DNA from: Cellvibrionales bacterium
Lineage (GTDB): Bacteria > Pseudomonadota > Gammaproteobacteria > Pseudomonadales > UBA7434
DNA length: 23,752 bases
NCBI GenBank assembly: GCA_018668095.1
Contig: JABIQF010000258.1
Location: 1 to 23,752 of the forward strand
Direction: 5' to 3'
In this document: in pieces, positions 16,525 through 23,752 of the stretch
Numbering within the stretch: position 1 is the first letter of the stretch
How the letters are laid out: each line of letters starts with the position of its first letter
The notes under the pieces: model-generated
Seen by the model: the letters and a program-made list of their open reading frames with translations, nothing else
Told to the model about the DNA's origin: nothing
Database searches by the model: none
Program-made: the position numbers and the translations under genes

Positions 16525-16552
16525 ATTTTAAAGGACCTAGAGTCACTGTCAA
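16525..16552 (-). promoter_or_regulatory. bioB promoter (sigma70 type)
   Basis: On the minus strand a perfect TTGACA (16547-16552) is followed after 16 bases by TAAAAT (16525-16530, one mismatch to TATAAT). Transcription would begin near 16518, leaving a leader of about 115 nt before bioB. Confidence 0.7.
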
Positions 16553-16578
16553 CTAGAAAGGAGAGGAAAGGTTTACAA
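16546..16578. promoter_or_regulatory. BirA (biotin repressor) operator
   Basis: The known proteobacterial BirA site is TTGTAAACC, about 15 bases, GGTTTACAA. Here the right half GGTTTACAA (16570-16578) is perfect. The left half CTGTCAACT (16546-16554) matches six of nine positions, with exactly 15 bases between. The left half covers the -35 box of the bioB promoter, so bound BirA-biotinyl-AMP would block polymerase. Confidence 0.75.
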
Positions 16579-16594
16579 GCCCATTAGACAGATA

Positions 16595-17362
16595 TTGGAT
16601 GCATTAAAGCCGAGTCTAAGCGCCTTGGCCGATATTGTAATGCCGCCATCTTGCTTAATTTGCGAACAATCTGCCGACTCAACTACCCGCTTATGCGAAA
16701 GCTGCAATAACTTTATACAGCAAAACAGACAACGAGGCCTTGCAGATGAGTACCAAAGCGCTCAGCGCTGTGTACGTTGCGCCGTTGACTTAAACAGCAG
16801 CCTAAACGACGGCGCACTGCATTGCGCACAATGCATTAAGCAACCGCCACTCTTTCACTGCTGCGTTACGGCAACGTCCTATAACCCCCTAACTGGAAAA
16901 TTACTCAACCAGCTAAAGCACCACAGTAAACTATCAGCAACCATACCTATTGCCGCTAATATGCTAGAAGCGATCCAATCGCATTATGCACACAGCCCCG
17001 CCAATATCGACTTAGTGATTCCTGTGCCTCTGCATAGGGATAGACTGCGACAGCGAGGTTTTAATCAAGCCAATGAAATCGCCAAACCCATTTGTAAAGC
17101 ACTGGGCCTGCCTCTAGCATTTAACCTCTGCGAACGGCGCTTTGATAACCCGCCCCAACAACAATCGGGATTGGCGGCGAGACACCAAAACTTACGTGGT
17201 GCATTTGTGGTTCACAAAGACGTGAAAGGTAAATATATTGCCATTGTCGATGATGTAGTGACTACCGGAGCCACCGCTAATGCCGTTGCAAAAAGCTTAC
17301 TCGATGCAGGAGCGGCTCGTTGTGATATCTGGTGCTTTTCTCGCACACCTAGAAAACAATAA
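16595..17362 (+). CDS. comF: ComF-family phosphoribosyltransferase-like protein
   Basis: A 255-residue protein of the ComF/GntX family, linked to DNA uptake and use of external DNA in Haemophilus and Bacillus. The N-terminal zinc-binding part has two Cys sets (Cys20/23 with 34/37, and Cys59/62 with 77/80). The C-terminal type-I phosphoribosyltransferase domain has IPVPLHRDRLRQRGFNQA (142-159) and the PRPP loop IVDDVVTTGAT (217-227). Length is normal. The frame begins at TTG 16595 with no good Shine-Dalgarno; no ATG is available before the first zinc cysteines except Met16. It is divergent from bioB, as in pseudomonads, and its start lies only 16 bases beyond the BirA operator. Confidence 0.88.
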   Translation: MDALKPSLSALADIVMPPSCLICEQSADSTTRLCESCNNFIQQNRQRGLADEYQSAQRCVRCAVDLNSSLNDGALHCAQCIKQPPLFHCCVTATSYNPLTGKLLNQLKHHSKLSATIPIAANMLEAIQSHYAHSPANIDLVIPVPLHRDRLRQRGFNQANEIAKPICKALGLPLAFNLCERRFDNPPQQQSGLAARHQNLRGAFVVHKDVKGKYIAIVDDVVTTGATANAVAKSLLDAGAARCDIWCFSRTPRKQ

Positions 17363-17461
17363 GTCTTCGCTATCCATAGAGAATATCGATCGTATGTATA
17401 GCTTTAACGCCCGCACTCACCTAACATAGCGTCACACCTTTTTGCCAACCTTTATGATTAT

Positions 17462-18397
17462 ATGAAAACCGCTTCTCATCACTCATCCTTTTTTTTGTGG
17501 CTAAAAAAAATTCCGTTAGTCGTTTTTTCAAGCGCATTAGCATTATGCACAACACATTCATATGCTGCATCGGAACTTATAAGTGATACTGAGCAATCAT
17601 TTACCCGTACAGAATTTATAGACTTAACATCAAAAAGTGACACGCAAAAAGACATCATTTATTTAGCCGTAGCTGCAAATTTTAAATCAACACTTAAACA
17701 GTTAGTCAGTGCTTTTATATTAGAGCATCCAAATATAAAAGAAGAACAGTTAAAAATTATTAGCGGTGCTACAGGCGCACTTTATGCACAAATTATGCAA
17801 GGCGCACCTTTTGATATTTTTTTTGCTGCCGACATCAACAGACCTCACCTGTTAATAGAAAATAAACATGCTGAAAACGGCACTTATTATAGCTATGCCT
17901 ATGGGCAATTAATTATCGCTTTCCCAGCAAAAGAAAAAAAACTTTGCAGCAATTCTATTAGTCAGCCATCAGAATTAATTGAATTCCTCAATCATTTTCA
18001 ATTGCAAACAAAACCAACGCTTGCTATTGCAAATCCAACAACAGCACCTTATGGACTATCAGCTAATAGCCTTATTGATAAGGCCGCAGAAGAATTTTCA
18101 AAATACAGAATAGTTAAGGGAAAAAATATATTGCATGCTCAGCAACTACTTTTAAATAGTCATGCCGACTTAGCGATCCTCAGTGCTGCACAAGCCAACC
18201 ACACAACGATGATGGACTATGATTTTTGCCTTATTAAGCAATCACTTTATACTGCTATTGAGCAAGCCTTAGTGATAATTAAGCAAGCAAATCGAACGAA
18301 AAATCAACAATACTTGATCAAACAATTTTTTCATTTTATGAAAACAGAAAAAGCACAAACAATTATTTTATCCAATGGCTATTTAATTCATGAATAA
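17462..18397 (+). CDS. modA: Molybdate ABC transporter, periplasmic binding protein ModA
   Basis: A 311-residue exported protein that captures molybdate (or tungstate) in the periplasm. A signal peptide (about 16-35, cut near SYA-AS) is followed by a polar stretch of about 30 residues, then the type-II binding fold starting at IYLAVAANFKST. Diagnostic segments are SGATGALYAQI, GAPFDIFFAAD, YGQLIIAFP and the region around NPTTAPYG. Ser in SGATG and Ala/Tyr residues in these loops contact the oxyanion in known ModA. The protein is longer than the usual 250-260 residues because of the polar insert. No strong ribosome site is seen. It is the first gene of modABC. Confidence 0.92.
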   Translation: MKTASHHSSFFLWLKKIPLVVFSSALALCTTHSYAASELISDTEQSFTRTEFIDLTSKSDTQKDIIYLAVAANFKSTLKQLVSAFILEHPNIKEEQLKIISGATGALYAQIMQGAPFDIFFAADINRPHLLIENKHAENGTYYSYAYGQLIIAFPAKEKKLCSNSISQPSELIEFLNHFQLQTKPTLAIANPTTAPYGLSANSLIDKAAEEFSKYRIVKGKNILHAQQLLLNSHADLAILSAAQANHTTMMDYDFCLIKQSLYTAIEQALVIIKQANRTKNQQYLIKQFFHFMKTEKAQTIILSNGYLIHE

Positions 18398-18460
18398 AAT
18401 CACGCCCTATTTAAAGCTTAACATGCTTTATTTAAAGCCTAAAAAGACAGGCAATAAACC

Positions 18461-19189
18461 ATGTTTTTGACGCCTGAAGATATCACTGCCATTCTACTTA
18501 CGCTAAAGCTAGCCGCCGTTAGCACTGCGATATTGCTCGTTATTGGTTTGCCTTTAGCGTGGTGGCTGGCACGTACTCAGAATCGCATTAAACCAATGAT
18601 TGAAACTTTAATTGCACTCCCTCTTATTTTACCGCCAACCGTTATTGGCTTTTATTTACTGATCGCGTTTTCACCTGATAATTGGTTCGCGAGTCATTGG
18701 CAACAATGGTTTGGCACATCATTGGCATTTAGCTTTAGCGGCTTAGTGATTGGCTCCGTCATTTACTCATTACCCTTTGTTGTACAGCCTATGCAAAGTA
18801 GTTATGAGCGAATTCCAAAAATCACACTGCTTACCGCTGCCTCATTAGGCGCCAACAAAGTGGATCAATTTTTTAGCATTCTATTACCCATGACTAAGCG
18901 CTCAACTATTGCTGCAGCATCACTAGCCTTTGCGCACACCATGGGCGAGTTTGGCGTTGTATTAATGATAGGTGGCAATATCCCCGGAGAGACACAAGTA
19001 ATTAGCATGGCGCTCTATGACCATGTTGAATCGCTCGCTTACGACAGAGCTCATGTGCTTGCATTAACATTATTAGCCATGTCATTTTTTTGTTTATTGA
19101 TTATTTATGCCATTGATCGCCGCGGCAAGAGTCATGGTAAGAGTCACGGTAAAAATAGTCACTTAAGGATACGACATGCTGGACATTAA
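18461..19189 (+). CDS. modB: Molybdate ABC transporter permease ModB
   Basis: A 242-residue inner-membrane permease with about five membrane helices. The hydrophobic LALPLILPPTVIGFYLL-type segment (about 51-67) is characteristic of ModB. The cytoplasmic EAA loop (AASLGANKVDQFFSILLP) contacts the ATPase. The sequence after it (FAHTMGEFGVVLMIGGNIPG, then ETQVIS) is the family hallmark. The C-terminal tail is odd: about 22 residues rich in Lys, His and Gly, with GKSH repeated. The gene overlaps modC by 14 bases. Confidence 0.95.
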   Translation: MFLTPEDITAILLTLKLAAVSTAILLVIGLPLAWWLARTQNRIKPMIETLIALPLILPPTVIGFYLLIAFSPDNWFASHWQQWFGTSLAFSFSGLVIGSVIYSLPFVVQPMQSSYERIPKITLLTAASLGANKVDQFFSILLPMTKRSTIAAASLAFAHTMGEFGVVLMIGGNIPGETQVISMALYDHVESLAYDRAHVLALTLLAMSFFCLLIIYAIDRRGKSHGKSHGKNSHLRIRHAGH

Positions 19190-20276
19190 TATTAATGAAA
19201 CGCTTGGTAGCTTTAAGCTGAATGTTGATACTTTAATACCGACTGATGGCGTAACAGCTATTTTTGGCCCGTCCGCTAGCGGCAAAAGCACCTTACTTAA
19301 TATTATTGCTGGCTTTAGCGTACCCCATAAAACGCACATGAATTCAATTAGCTTTAATCATCAACGCTGGCTGAAAAAAAACAGTGCGGAGCCTTTTTAT
19401 CATTTACCGATTCATCAACGGCGAATTGCCTACGTTACTCAAACAGCTTGTTTGTTTTCGCATTTAACCGTAGAGAAGAATCTTCAATACGCTATTAATC
19501 GTCGCTTAGTCGCCAGCGATATAAACTTTAATGATATTTGTACTCGATTAAAAATACACACACTTCTTGATAAGCTACCAGATAATTTATCTGGCGGCGA
19601 ACAACAGCGTGTCGCTATAGCACGCGCACTATTATCATCACCGCAATTAATTTTATTTGACGAACCACTGAGTGCATTGGATGAAAATAATCGCGAAGAA
19701 ATATTGCATCATCTTGAACAATTACATCAATCCTTCGGCATTCCTTTTTTATACGTAACGCATAACCTCGAAGAACTTATGCGCCTTGCTGACCATGTCC
19801 TACTATTAAATAATGGACAATTAATTGCCAATCAACCCATTGGTGATATTTTATCTGACTTAACATTACCCTTGTCTCAGCAACAGAATTCAGGGGTTAT
19901 TATTGAAGGCTCTGTCGATTTATTCGATAAGCAATACCAGCTGCTTAAATTGAATTTAGGAAATGGTCAGCACTTGTGGATTAGCGATGCCAATGCCAAT
20001 GAAAAACCAGCTCACAATATTCGTATCCGCGTCTATGCTAAAGACGTAAGTATCACGCTAGAAGCCGCCACACAATCAAGTATTTTAAATATTATACCTG
20101 TGGTCATTAGTGAAATATCAGAAGTGAAAAATGGACAAGCAATTGTGAAATTAAACTGCGATAATCACTTATTGCTTTCACGCATTACCGCTAAATCGAT
20201 TCAACAGTTAGGATTAGTTGTCGGCCAATCGGTTTTCGCACAAATTAAAGGGATTGCACTTCTTGGCGCGGCATAA
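19176..20276 (+). CDS. modC: Molybdate ABC transporter ATPase ModC
   Basis: A 366-residue cytoplasmic ATPase driving ModAB uptake. It has Walker A GPSASGKST (31-39), Q-loop YVTQTACLFSHL, signature LSGGEQQ (138-144), Walker B LILFDEPLSALD (158-169) and the H-loop His196 (VTHNLEEL). The C-terminal part (about 225-366) contains a Mop/TOBE oxyanion-binding domain (from about 295, NIIPVVISEISEVKNGQAIV). Length is typical of ModC. ATG at 19176 is preceded by AAGGA at seven bases, inside the modB end, so translation is coupled. Confidence 0.96.
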   Translation: MLDININETLGSFKLNVDTLIPTDGVTAIFGPSASGKSTLLNIIAGFSVPHKTHMNSISFNHQRWLKKNSAEPFYHLPIHQRRIAYVTQTACLFSHLTVEKNLQYAINRRLVASDINFNDICTRLKIHTLLDKLPDNLSGGEQQRVAIARALLSSPQLILFDEPLSALDENNREEILHHLEQLHQSFGIPFLYVTHNLEELMRLADHVLLLNNGQLIANQPIGDILSDLTLPLSQQQNSGVIIEGSVDLFDKQYQLLKLNLGNGQHLWISDANANEKPAHNIRIRVYAKDVSITLEAATQSSILNIIPVVISEISEVKNGQAIVKLNCDNHLLLSRITAKSIQQLGLVVGQSVFAQIKGIALLGAA

Positions 20277-20327
20277 CTGAGTGCAGCACAATCTATCACT
20301 GATCAATATTAATAAGTCGACCACTGA

Positions 20328-21695
20328 ATGAAATTTTTGTACAGCATTATCAAATCACTTTTATTTTTTACGCTTGCCATGTTCGTGCTTTGCGTTATTG
20401 GTCTATTCACAACTATTCACTTACTCTTTGATGAGCAGCCGTCTCTTTTACAGTATGAGAAAGCCAGCCTAGCTGATATTCAACGGATAAAAAAAGTGGC
20501 TATCGAAGTGAGTGGGCAACTTCAGCAACAAGGCACACAGCAATTAATATTAAGTGAGCGTGATATCAACCTAGGCATTAGTCATTTTGGACCTGCTCTG
20601 TTGCGCTTGCCCAAAAACGGCTATGCCCGTGTCGCCATTACCGAACAGCAACAAGCCGTAGAAATTACCCTGCCGGCGGACTATGTGAGTGATCAATTTT
20701 ATCGACAGTTTAAGAATCAACTCAACGACCATCAACTCACTGCTTTCAATTTCCTTCAAAACTGGACGAGTGAAAAGTGGGTAAACCTACAGTTAGAAAT
20801 AACGGTTAATCCTTCAGCAAAGTCTGGACAATGGATACAACCTAGCCGCATTCGCTTAGGCAGTATCCAACTCAGCCAATCCATCAGTAAAGACATTACC
20901 GACGTCATTCTCACTGAAGCATTAGCGCAGCCCGCAGCTAAGCCGGCATTACTCGCTTGGGGAAACATTAAGGGCATTCAACACCAAGGCAATGACATCA
21001 CTATTGACTATGTACTTCCTCAGCAAGGGGAGACGGCATTAAGCAACTATGAATCACTATTATTTTCGCCAGATGAACAGCAATTAATAGCCATATACGA
21101 GAAGCAACTTTTACAGCTGCCTAAACAAGGTCAACTCGTCTCATTATTGGCACCATTATTTGAATTCGCCCTCAGCCGTAGCCAAACCTCTAAAGACCCT
21201 GTTGCCGAAAATCGCGCAGCTTTATTGGCACTGGCAAAATCCTTTGGTGGCGACGAACTAACAACCATGCTCAGTCCTGCCACCATTGCTAATTTTCAGG
21301 CCAATGCAAAGCCTTACACTATTTATGGTCGCCGTGATTTAGCCCTGCATATGGCTTTATCAGCAGGTCTGACACTAGTGGCAGATGAAGGATTAGCAGA
21401 ATTAATTGGCCTCGATAAAGAAATTTCTGATCTGATGGGTGGCAAAACCATTAGTGCCTGGGATTTACTCGCCGATAAAGCCGGAGTCCGATTGGCACAA
21501 AATGCAACGCGCTCGGCAAAATCAGCGAGACAACTTCAAATCAAGCTGTCTAAGGCAAGGCGAGATAATCATATATTGCCCGACCTTGGCGCTGATTTCT
21601 CTTATTCAGGCGATCGATTCTCAACCGAAGATATTGAAGAGTTAACGCTATTAATCGAGTTATACCTTGAAGAACTCGATATCTTAAAGCCCTAA
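20328..21695 (+). CDS. Membrane-anchored protein of unknown function
   Basis: I do not recognise this 455-residue protein. A single N-terminal membrane segment (about 9-33) is followed by a long soluble, probably periplasmic, mixed alpha/beta part (45-325). The C-terminal third has a dense patch of polar residues typical of a conserved core: GRRDLALH (334-341), SAGLTL, GLDKEISDL (361-369), then SAWDLLADKAG (376-386). This spacing (His, then KE..D, then DL..D..G) recalls the YfiM/DUF2279 lipoprotein pattern, but the match is from memory and partial. The end is acidic and helical. It lies 51 bases after modC on the same strand and could be co-transcribed, though nothing in it suggests molybdenum. 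The ribosome site is weak. Confidence 0.7.
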   Translation: MKFLYSIIKSLLFFTLAMFVLCVIGLFTTIHLLFDEQPSLLQYEKASLADIQRIKKVAIEVSGQLQQQGTQQLILSERDINLGISHFGPALLRLPKNGYARVAITEQQQAVEITLPADYVSDQFYRQFKNQLNDHQLTAFNFLQNWTSEKWVNLQLEITVNPSAKSGQWIQPSRIRLGSIQLSQSISKDITDVILTEALAQPAAKPALLAWGNIKGIQHQGNDITIDYVLPQQGETALSNYESLLFSPDEQQLIAIYEKQLLQLPKQGQLVSLLAPLFEFALSRSQTSKDPVAENRAALLALAKSFGGDELTTMLSPATIANFQANAKPYTIYGRRDLALHMALSAGLTLVADEGLAELIGLDKEISDLMGGKTISAWDLLADKAGVRLAQNATRSAKSARQLQIKLSKARRDNHILPDLGADFSYSGDRFSTEDIEELTLLIELYLEELDILKP

Positions 21696-21816
21696 CCTCG
21701 CATCGCTAAATGCGCCATCTTTTACTTATAACGCTCATATAACAGCTTTGCACCACTTGTTGTCGCCAACCCTTGCATAAAATAATTATAAGTCATTGAT
21801 TACTAGGACAATAAAA

Positions 21817-21861
21817 ATGCAAAACAAGCTGGCAGAAGCGAATGAGCAATCTATACTTTGA
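21817..21861 (+). CDS. Possible 14-residue leader peptide
   Basis: ATG at 21817 follows AGGA by eight bases and opens a frame of 14 codons (MQNKLAEANEQSIL) ending in TGA. It lies in the 254-base gap before the REC-GGDEF gene and ahead of a hairpin. There is no comparative support. Confidence 0.25.
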   Translation: MQNKLAEANEQSIL

Positions 21862-21880
21862 ATAATAAGCAAAATATTAT

Positions 21881-21901
21881 TGCGCGTGTTATTAACGCGC
21901 A
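21881..21901. promoter_or_regulatory. Hairpin in the leader of the REC-GGDEF gene
   Basis: TGCGCGT (21881-21887) pairs with ACGCGCA (21895-21901) over a 7-nt loop. No T-run follows, so it is not a plain terminator. It lies about 50 bases before the ATG at 21950 and could be a leader structure or a protein site. Confidence 0.4.
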
Positions 21902-21949
21902 TCTCTATTAGGCAACGTTAAGCGATAGAGCATTATTCAAGGAACCTGC

Positions 21950-23752
21950 ATGTCATCGCACGCTGACACAAAAATTCTCGTTATTAATCCGATACATACA
22001 CTTCGGGAAGATATCTGTGAGCAGCTACAACGTGATGGCTTTACCAATATCACCGATGTCTCAGATGGACTTCAAGCCATCGAATTACTCGGTGAAAACA
22101 GTTATGACCTTGTTGTCACTGATATCGAAATTCATAATCTTGATGCTTGGCGACTAACACGTCTCATTCGTTCCGATATGCTGGCCTCCTCTGCCAACAC
22201 AACTGTGATTGTGGTTTCATCGACCTATAGCGAACGCATTGCTGAAGCGACATCCAAAGAATTTGAAATTAATCGCTTTATTCCTTTATCAAAACTTGAG
22301 CAGCTGGGTGATATTGCTAAAGAATTAATGCAAGAAAATAATGCCCGCGTACTTAAAGCGCGCATTCTTGTTATTGAAGATTATCAAGACACCGCCGAAC
22401 TGGTTGAGCGCGTACTAAGTAAGCGCTTTGATATTACGCATGTAGCCGATGGTGAAACAGGCTTACAAACTTGGCTTGAAGGCCGACATGAAATTGTCTT
22501 GCTTGATTTAATGTTACCTAAAATGTCTGGCGAAGCAGTCTTACATGAAATCATCCGTCACAACCCCAACCAATCGGTTGTAATGATGACGGCACACGGT
22601 GATGCGAAAAAAGCAGGCGAGTTAATTATTGCTGGCGCTGTCGACTTTATCTCTAAGCCATTTCGGGCAGAACAACTTCGTCATGTATGCAGTATTGCGG
22701 CGCATCGTGAAGACTTTATTATTAGTAACGAACAATTCAAAGAAAAACAAAATGCGTTAACCGCTGAAAAAAGTCGCGCGCAAATCACTCTAGAATCGAT
22801 TGCTGATGGCGTCATTACCACTAACGCGCTTGGTGATATCGACTACATCAATCCAGTTGCACAAAAAATATTAAATTGCACATTGGATGAAGTCCGCGAC
22901 CAATCTATCAAAGATATATTTCACACTTATCATGAAATATCACGCATACCAACCGCCAACTTGGTTAAGCGTGCCATCGCAGAAAACAGCATCCTTTATT
23001 CTGCTGCAAAAAACGTTTTAAAAACCAAAGATAACACTGAGCGACTTATTGAACAGCAGGCCGCTCCTATTCGTGATGTCATGGGTAAAGCCATTGGCGC
23101 CATTCTTATTTTTCGCGACCGCACTGAAGCTAAAAGAATTGAAAAGCAGCTATCGTTTCATGCCAGTCATGACCCGCTAACGGGTTTACATAATCGCGAA
23201 ATATTCGATCAAGAAGTCCGTCTCGCGATTCATGAAGTTGAGGGTAGCGACTCACAACATGCGCTATGCCACTTATCACTCTCGCAATTCAATATGATTA
23301 ACGAGACATGCGGCCATCGTGCAGGTGATAAATTATTACAACAAGTGGCTGCTGTACTGCAACAAAAAGTACGCGCACCAAGCGATGCTATTGCCCGCAT
23401 TGGCGGTGATGAATTTGGTATTCTCTTAAGACACTGCCCTATGGATGCTGCGCAACGTATTTGTGAAGTCATTGCCGGTGAGTTTACCGATCATAAATTT
23501 GAACACCATGATAAAAGTTTTGATATTAACGTGGGTATCGGCATTGTATCGATCACCAATGAAACCGATAAACTGGCTGAATTAATTTCAGCAGCAAGTG
23601 CCGCATGCAACAAAGCGAAAGAGCGCGGCAAAAACCGTGTTGCTAGTTATAGCGGCCAAGATGAAGAGCTCTACGAAAAACGCACAGAGGTATTGCTCGC
23701 CACAGAATTAATGGATGCGATTAAAAATAATCGCACCTGTCTTTTTCAACAG
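21950..23752 (+). CDS. REC-REC-PAS-GGDEF(degenerate)-EAL signalling protein (partial, 3' end missing)
   Basis: The frame is open from ATG 21950 (AAGGA six bases before) to the window edge, 601 codons without a stop. In order: receiver 1 (about 8-125) with Asp58 but Asn13-Pro14 in place of the usual acidic pair; receiver 2 (about 138-250) with Glu143-Asp144, Asp186, Thr214 and Lys236, fully canonical; PAS (about 278-395); GGDEF domain (about 404-565) with SHDPLTGLHNR and an intact GGDEF signature (485-489). However, the metal-binding DxD is SLS (443-445) and the I-site Arg is one residue out of register. From about 585 the sequence looks like the first helix of an EAL phosphodiesterase domain. 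The protein is probably a phosphorylation-controlled c-di-GMP phosphodiesterase or effector, with GGDEF as a regulatory domain. This depends on the missing EAL part. Confidence 0.88.
   Translation, partial: MSSHADTKILVINPIHTLREDICEQLQRDGFTNITDVSDGLQAIELLGENSYDLVVTDIEIHNLDAWRLTRLIRSDMLASSANTTVIVVSSTYSERIAEATSKEFEINRFIPLSKLEQLGDIAKELMQENNARVLKARILVIEDYQDTAELVERVLSKRFDITHVADGETGLQTWLEGRHEIVLLDLMLPKMSGEAVLHEIIRHNPNQSVVMMTAHGDAKKAGELIIAGAVDFISKPFRAEQLRHVCSIAAHREDFIISNEQFKEKQNALTAEKSRAQITLESIADGVITTNALGDIDYINPVAQKILNCTLDEVRDQSIKDIFHTYHEISRIPTANLVKRAIAENSILYSAAKNVLKTKDNTERLIEQQAAPIRDVMGKAIGAILIFRDRTEAKRIEKQLSFHASHDPLTGLHNREIFDQEVRLAIHEVEGSDSQHALCHLSLSQFNMINETCGHRAGDKLLQQVAAVLQQKVRAPSDAIARIGGDEFGILLRHCPMDAAQRICEVIAGEFTDHKFEHHDKSFDINVGIGIVSITNETDKLAELISAASAACNKAKERGKNRVASYSGQDEELYEKRTEVLLATELMDAIKNNRTCLFQQ

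Noticed and set aside
16512..16530. A lac-operator-like AATTGTGAGCAATT sequence near the bioB transcription start
   Set aside because: Only 5-bp arms, no LacI-type regulator nearby; resemblance is likely chance.

Overview
The window reads as chromosomal DNA of an aerobic, probably marine gammaproteobacterium of the Pseudomonadales/Cellvibrionales type. Pointers are the moderately AT-rich sequence, an OprF-like OmpA protein with TSP3 repeats, a DUF3094-type small membrane protein, the comF / bioB-bioF-bioH-bioC-bioD neighbourhood known from pseudomonads, and a fused BioH-BioC protein of the kind described in Saccharophagus, Teredinibacter and Cellvibrio. The taxonomic call is inference. I see no IS element, prophage, CRISPR array, tRNA or rRNA.

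Layout. 1-176: 3' end of a TonB-dependent receptor, closed by a bidirectional terminator. 389-839: cold-shock protein (minus) with a good sigma70 promoter and a leader of about 200 nt. 1151-2155: CysK-type cysteine synthase (TTG start), convergent with a run of minus-strand envelope genes: a DUF481 outer-membrane protein, an MscS channel and an OmpA/OprF-like porin, two of them ending in clear terminators. 5280-10215: a minus-strand three-gene signalling cluster transcribed as OmpR-type regulator, then periplasmic LysM-FecR protein, then CHASE2 membrane histidine kinase. 10502-11545: a PilZ protein (plus), a DUF3094-like membrane protein and a miniature flagellar-rod-like protein (both minus). 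11700-16401: the biotin operon bioB-bioF-bioHC-bioD (minus). Its promoter overlaps a recognisable BirA operator in the gap to the divergent comF gene. 17462-20276: modABC molybdate transporter. 20328-21695: an unrecognised membrane-anchored protein. 21950-end: a REC-REC-PAS-GGDEF protein with the start of an EAL domain, cut by the window edge; no stop codon is reached.

How the parts work together. The biotin genes cover pimeloyl-ACP chain initiation and release (BioHC) and the late steps F, D and B; bioA is absent from the window. The operator suggests classical BirA/biotinyl-AMP repression. modABC is a complete molybdate importer with overlapping genes. The CHASE2 kinase, LysM-FecR protein and regulator look like one envelope-sensing system, which is the best candidate here for incompletely described biology. 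PilZ and the GGDEF/EAL-type protein point to c-di-GMP signalling, but the GGDEF domain has lost its metal-binding aspartate and is probably not a cyclase. All assignments come from reading motifs by eye; no database search was run.
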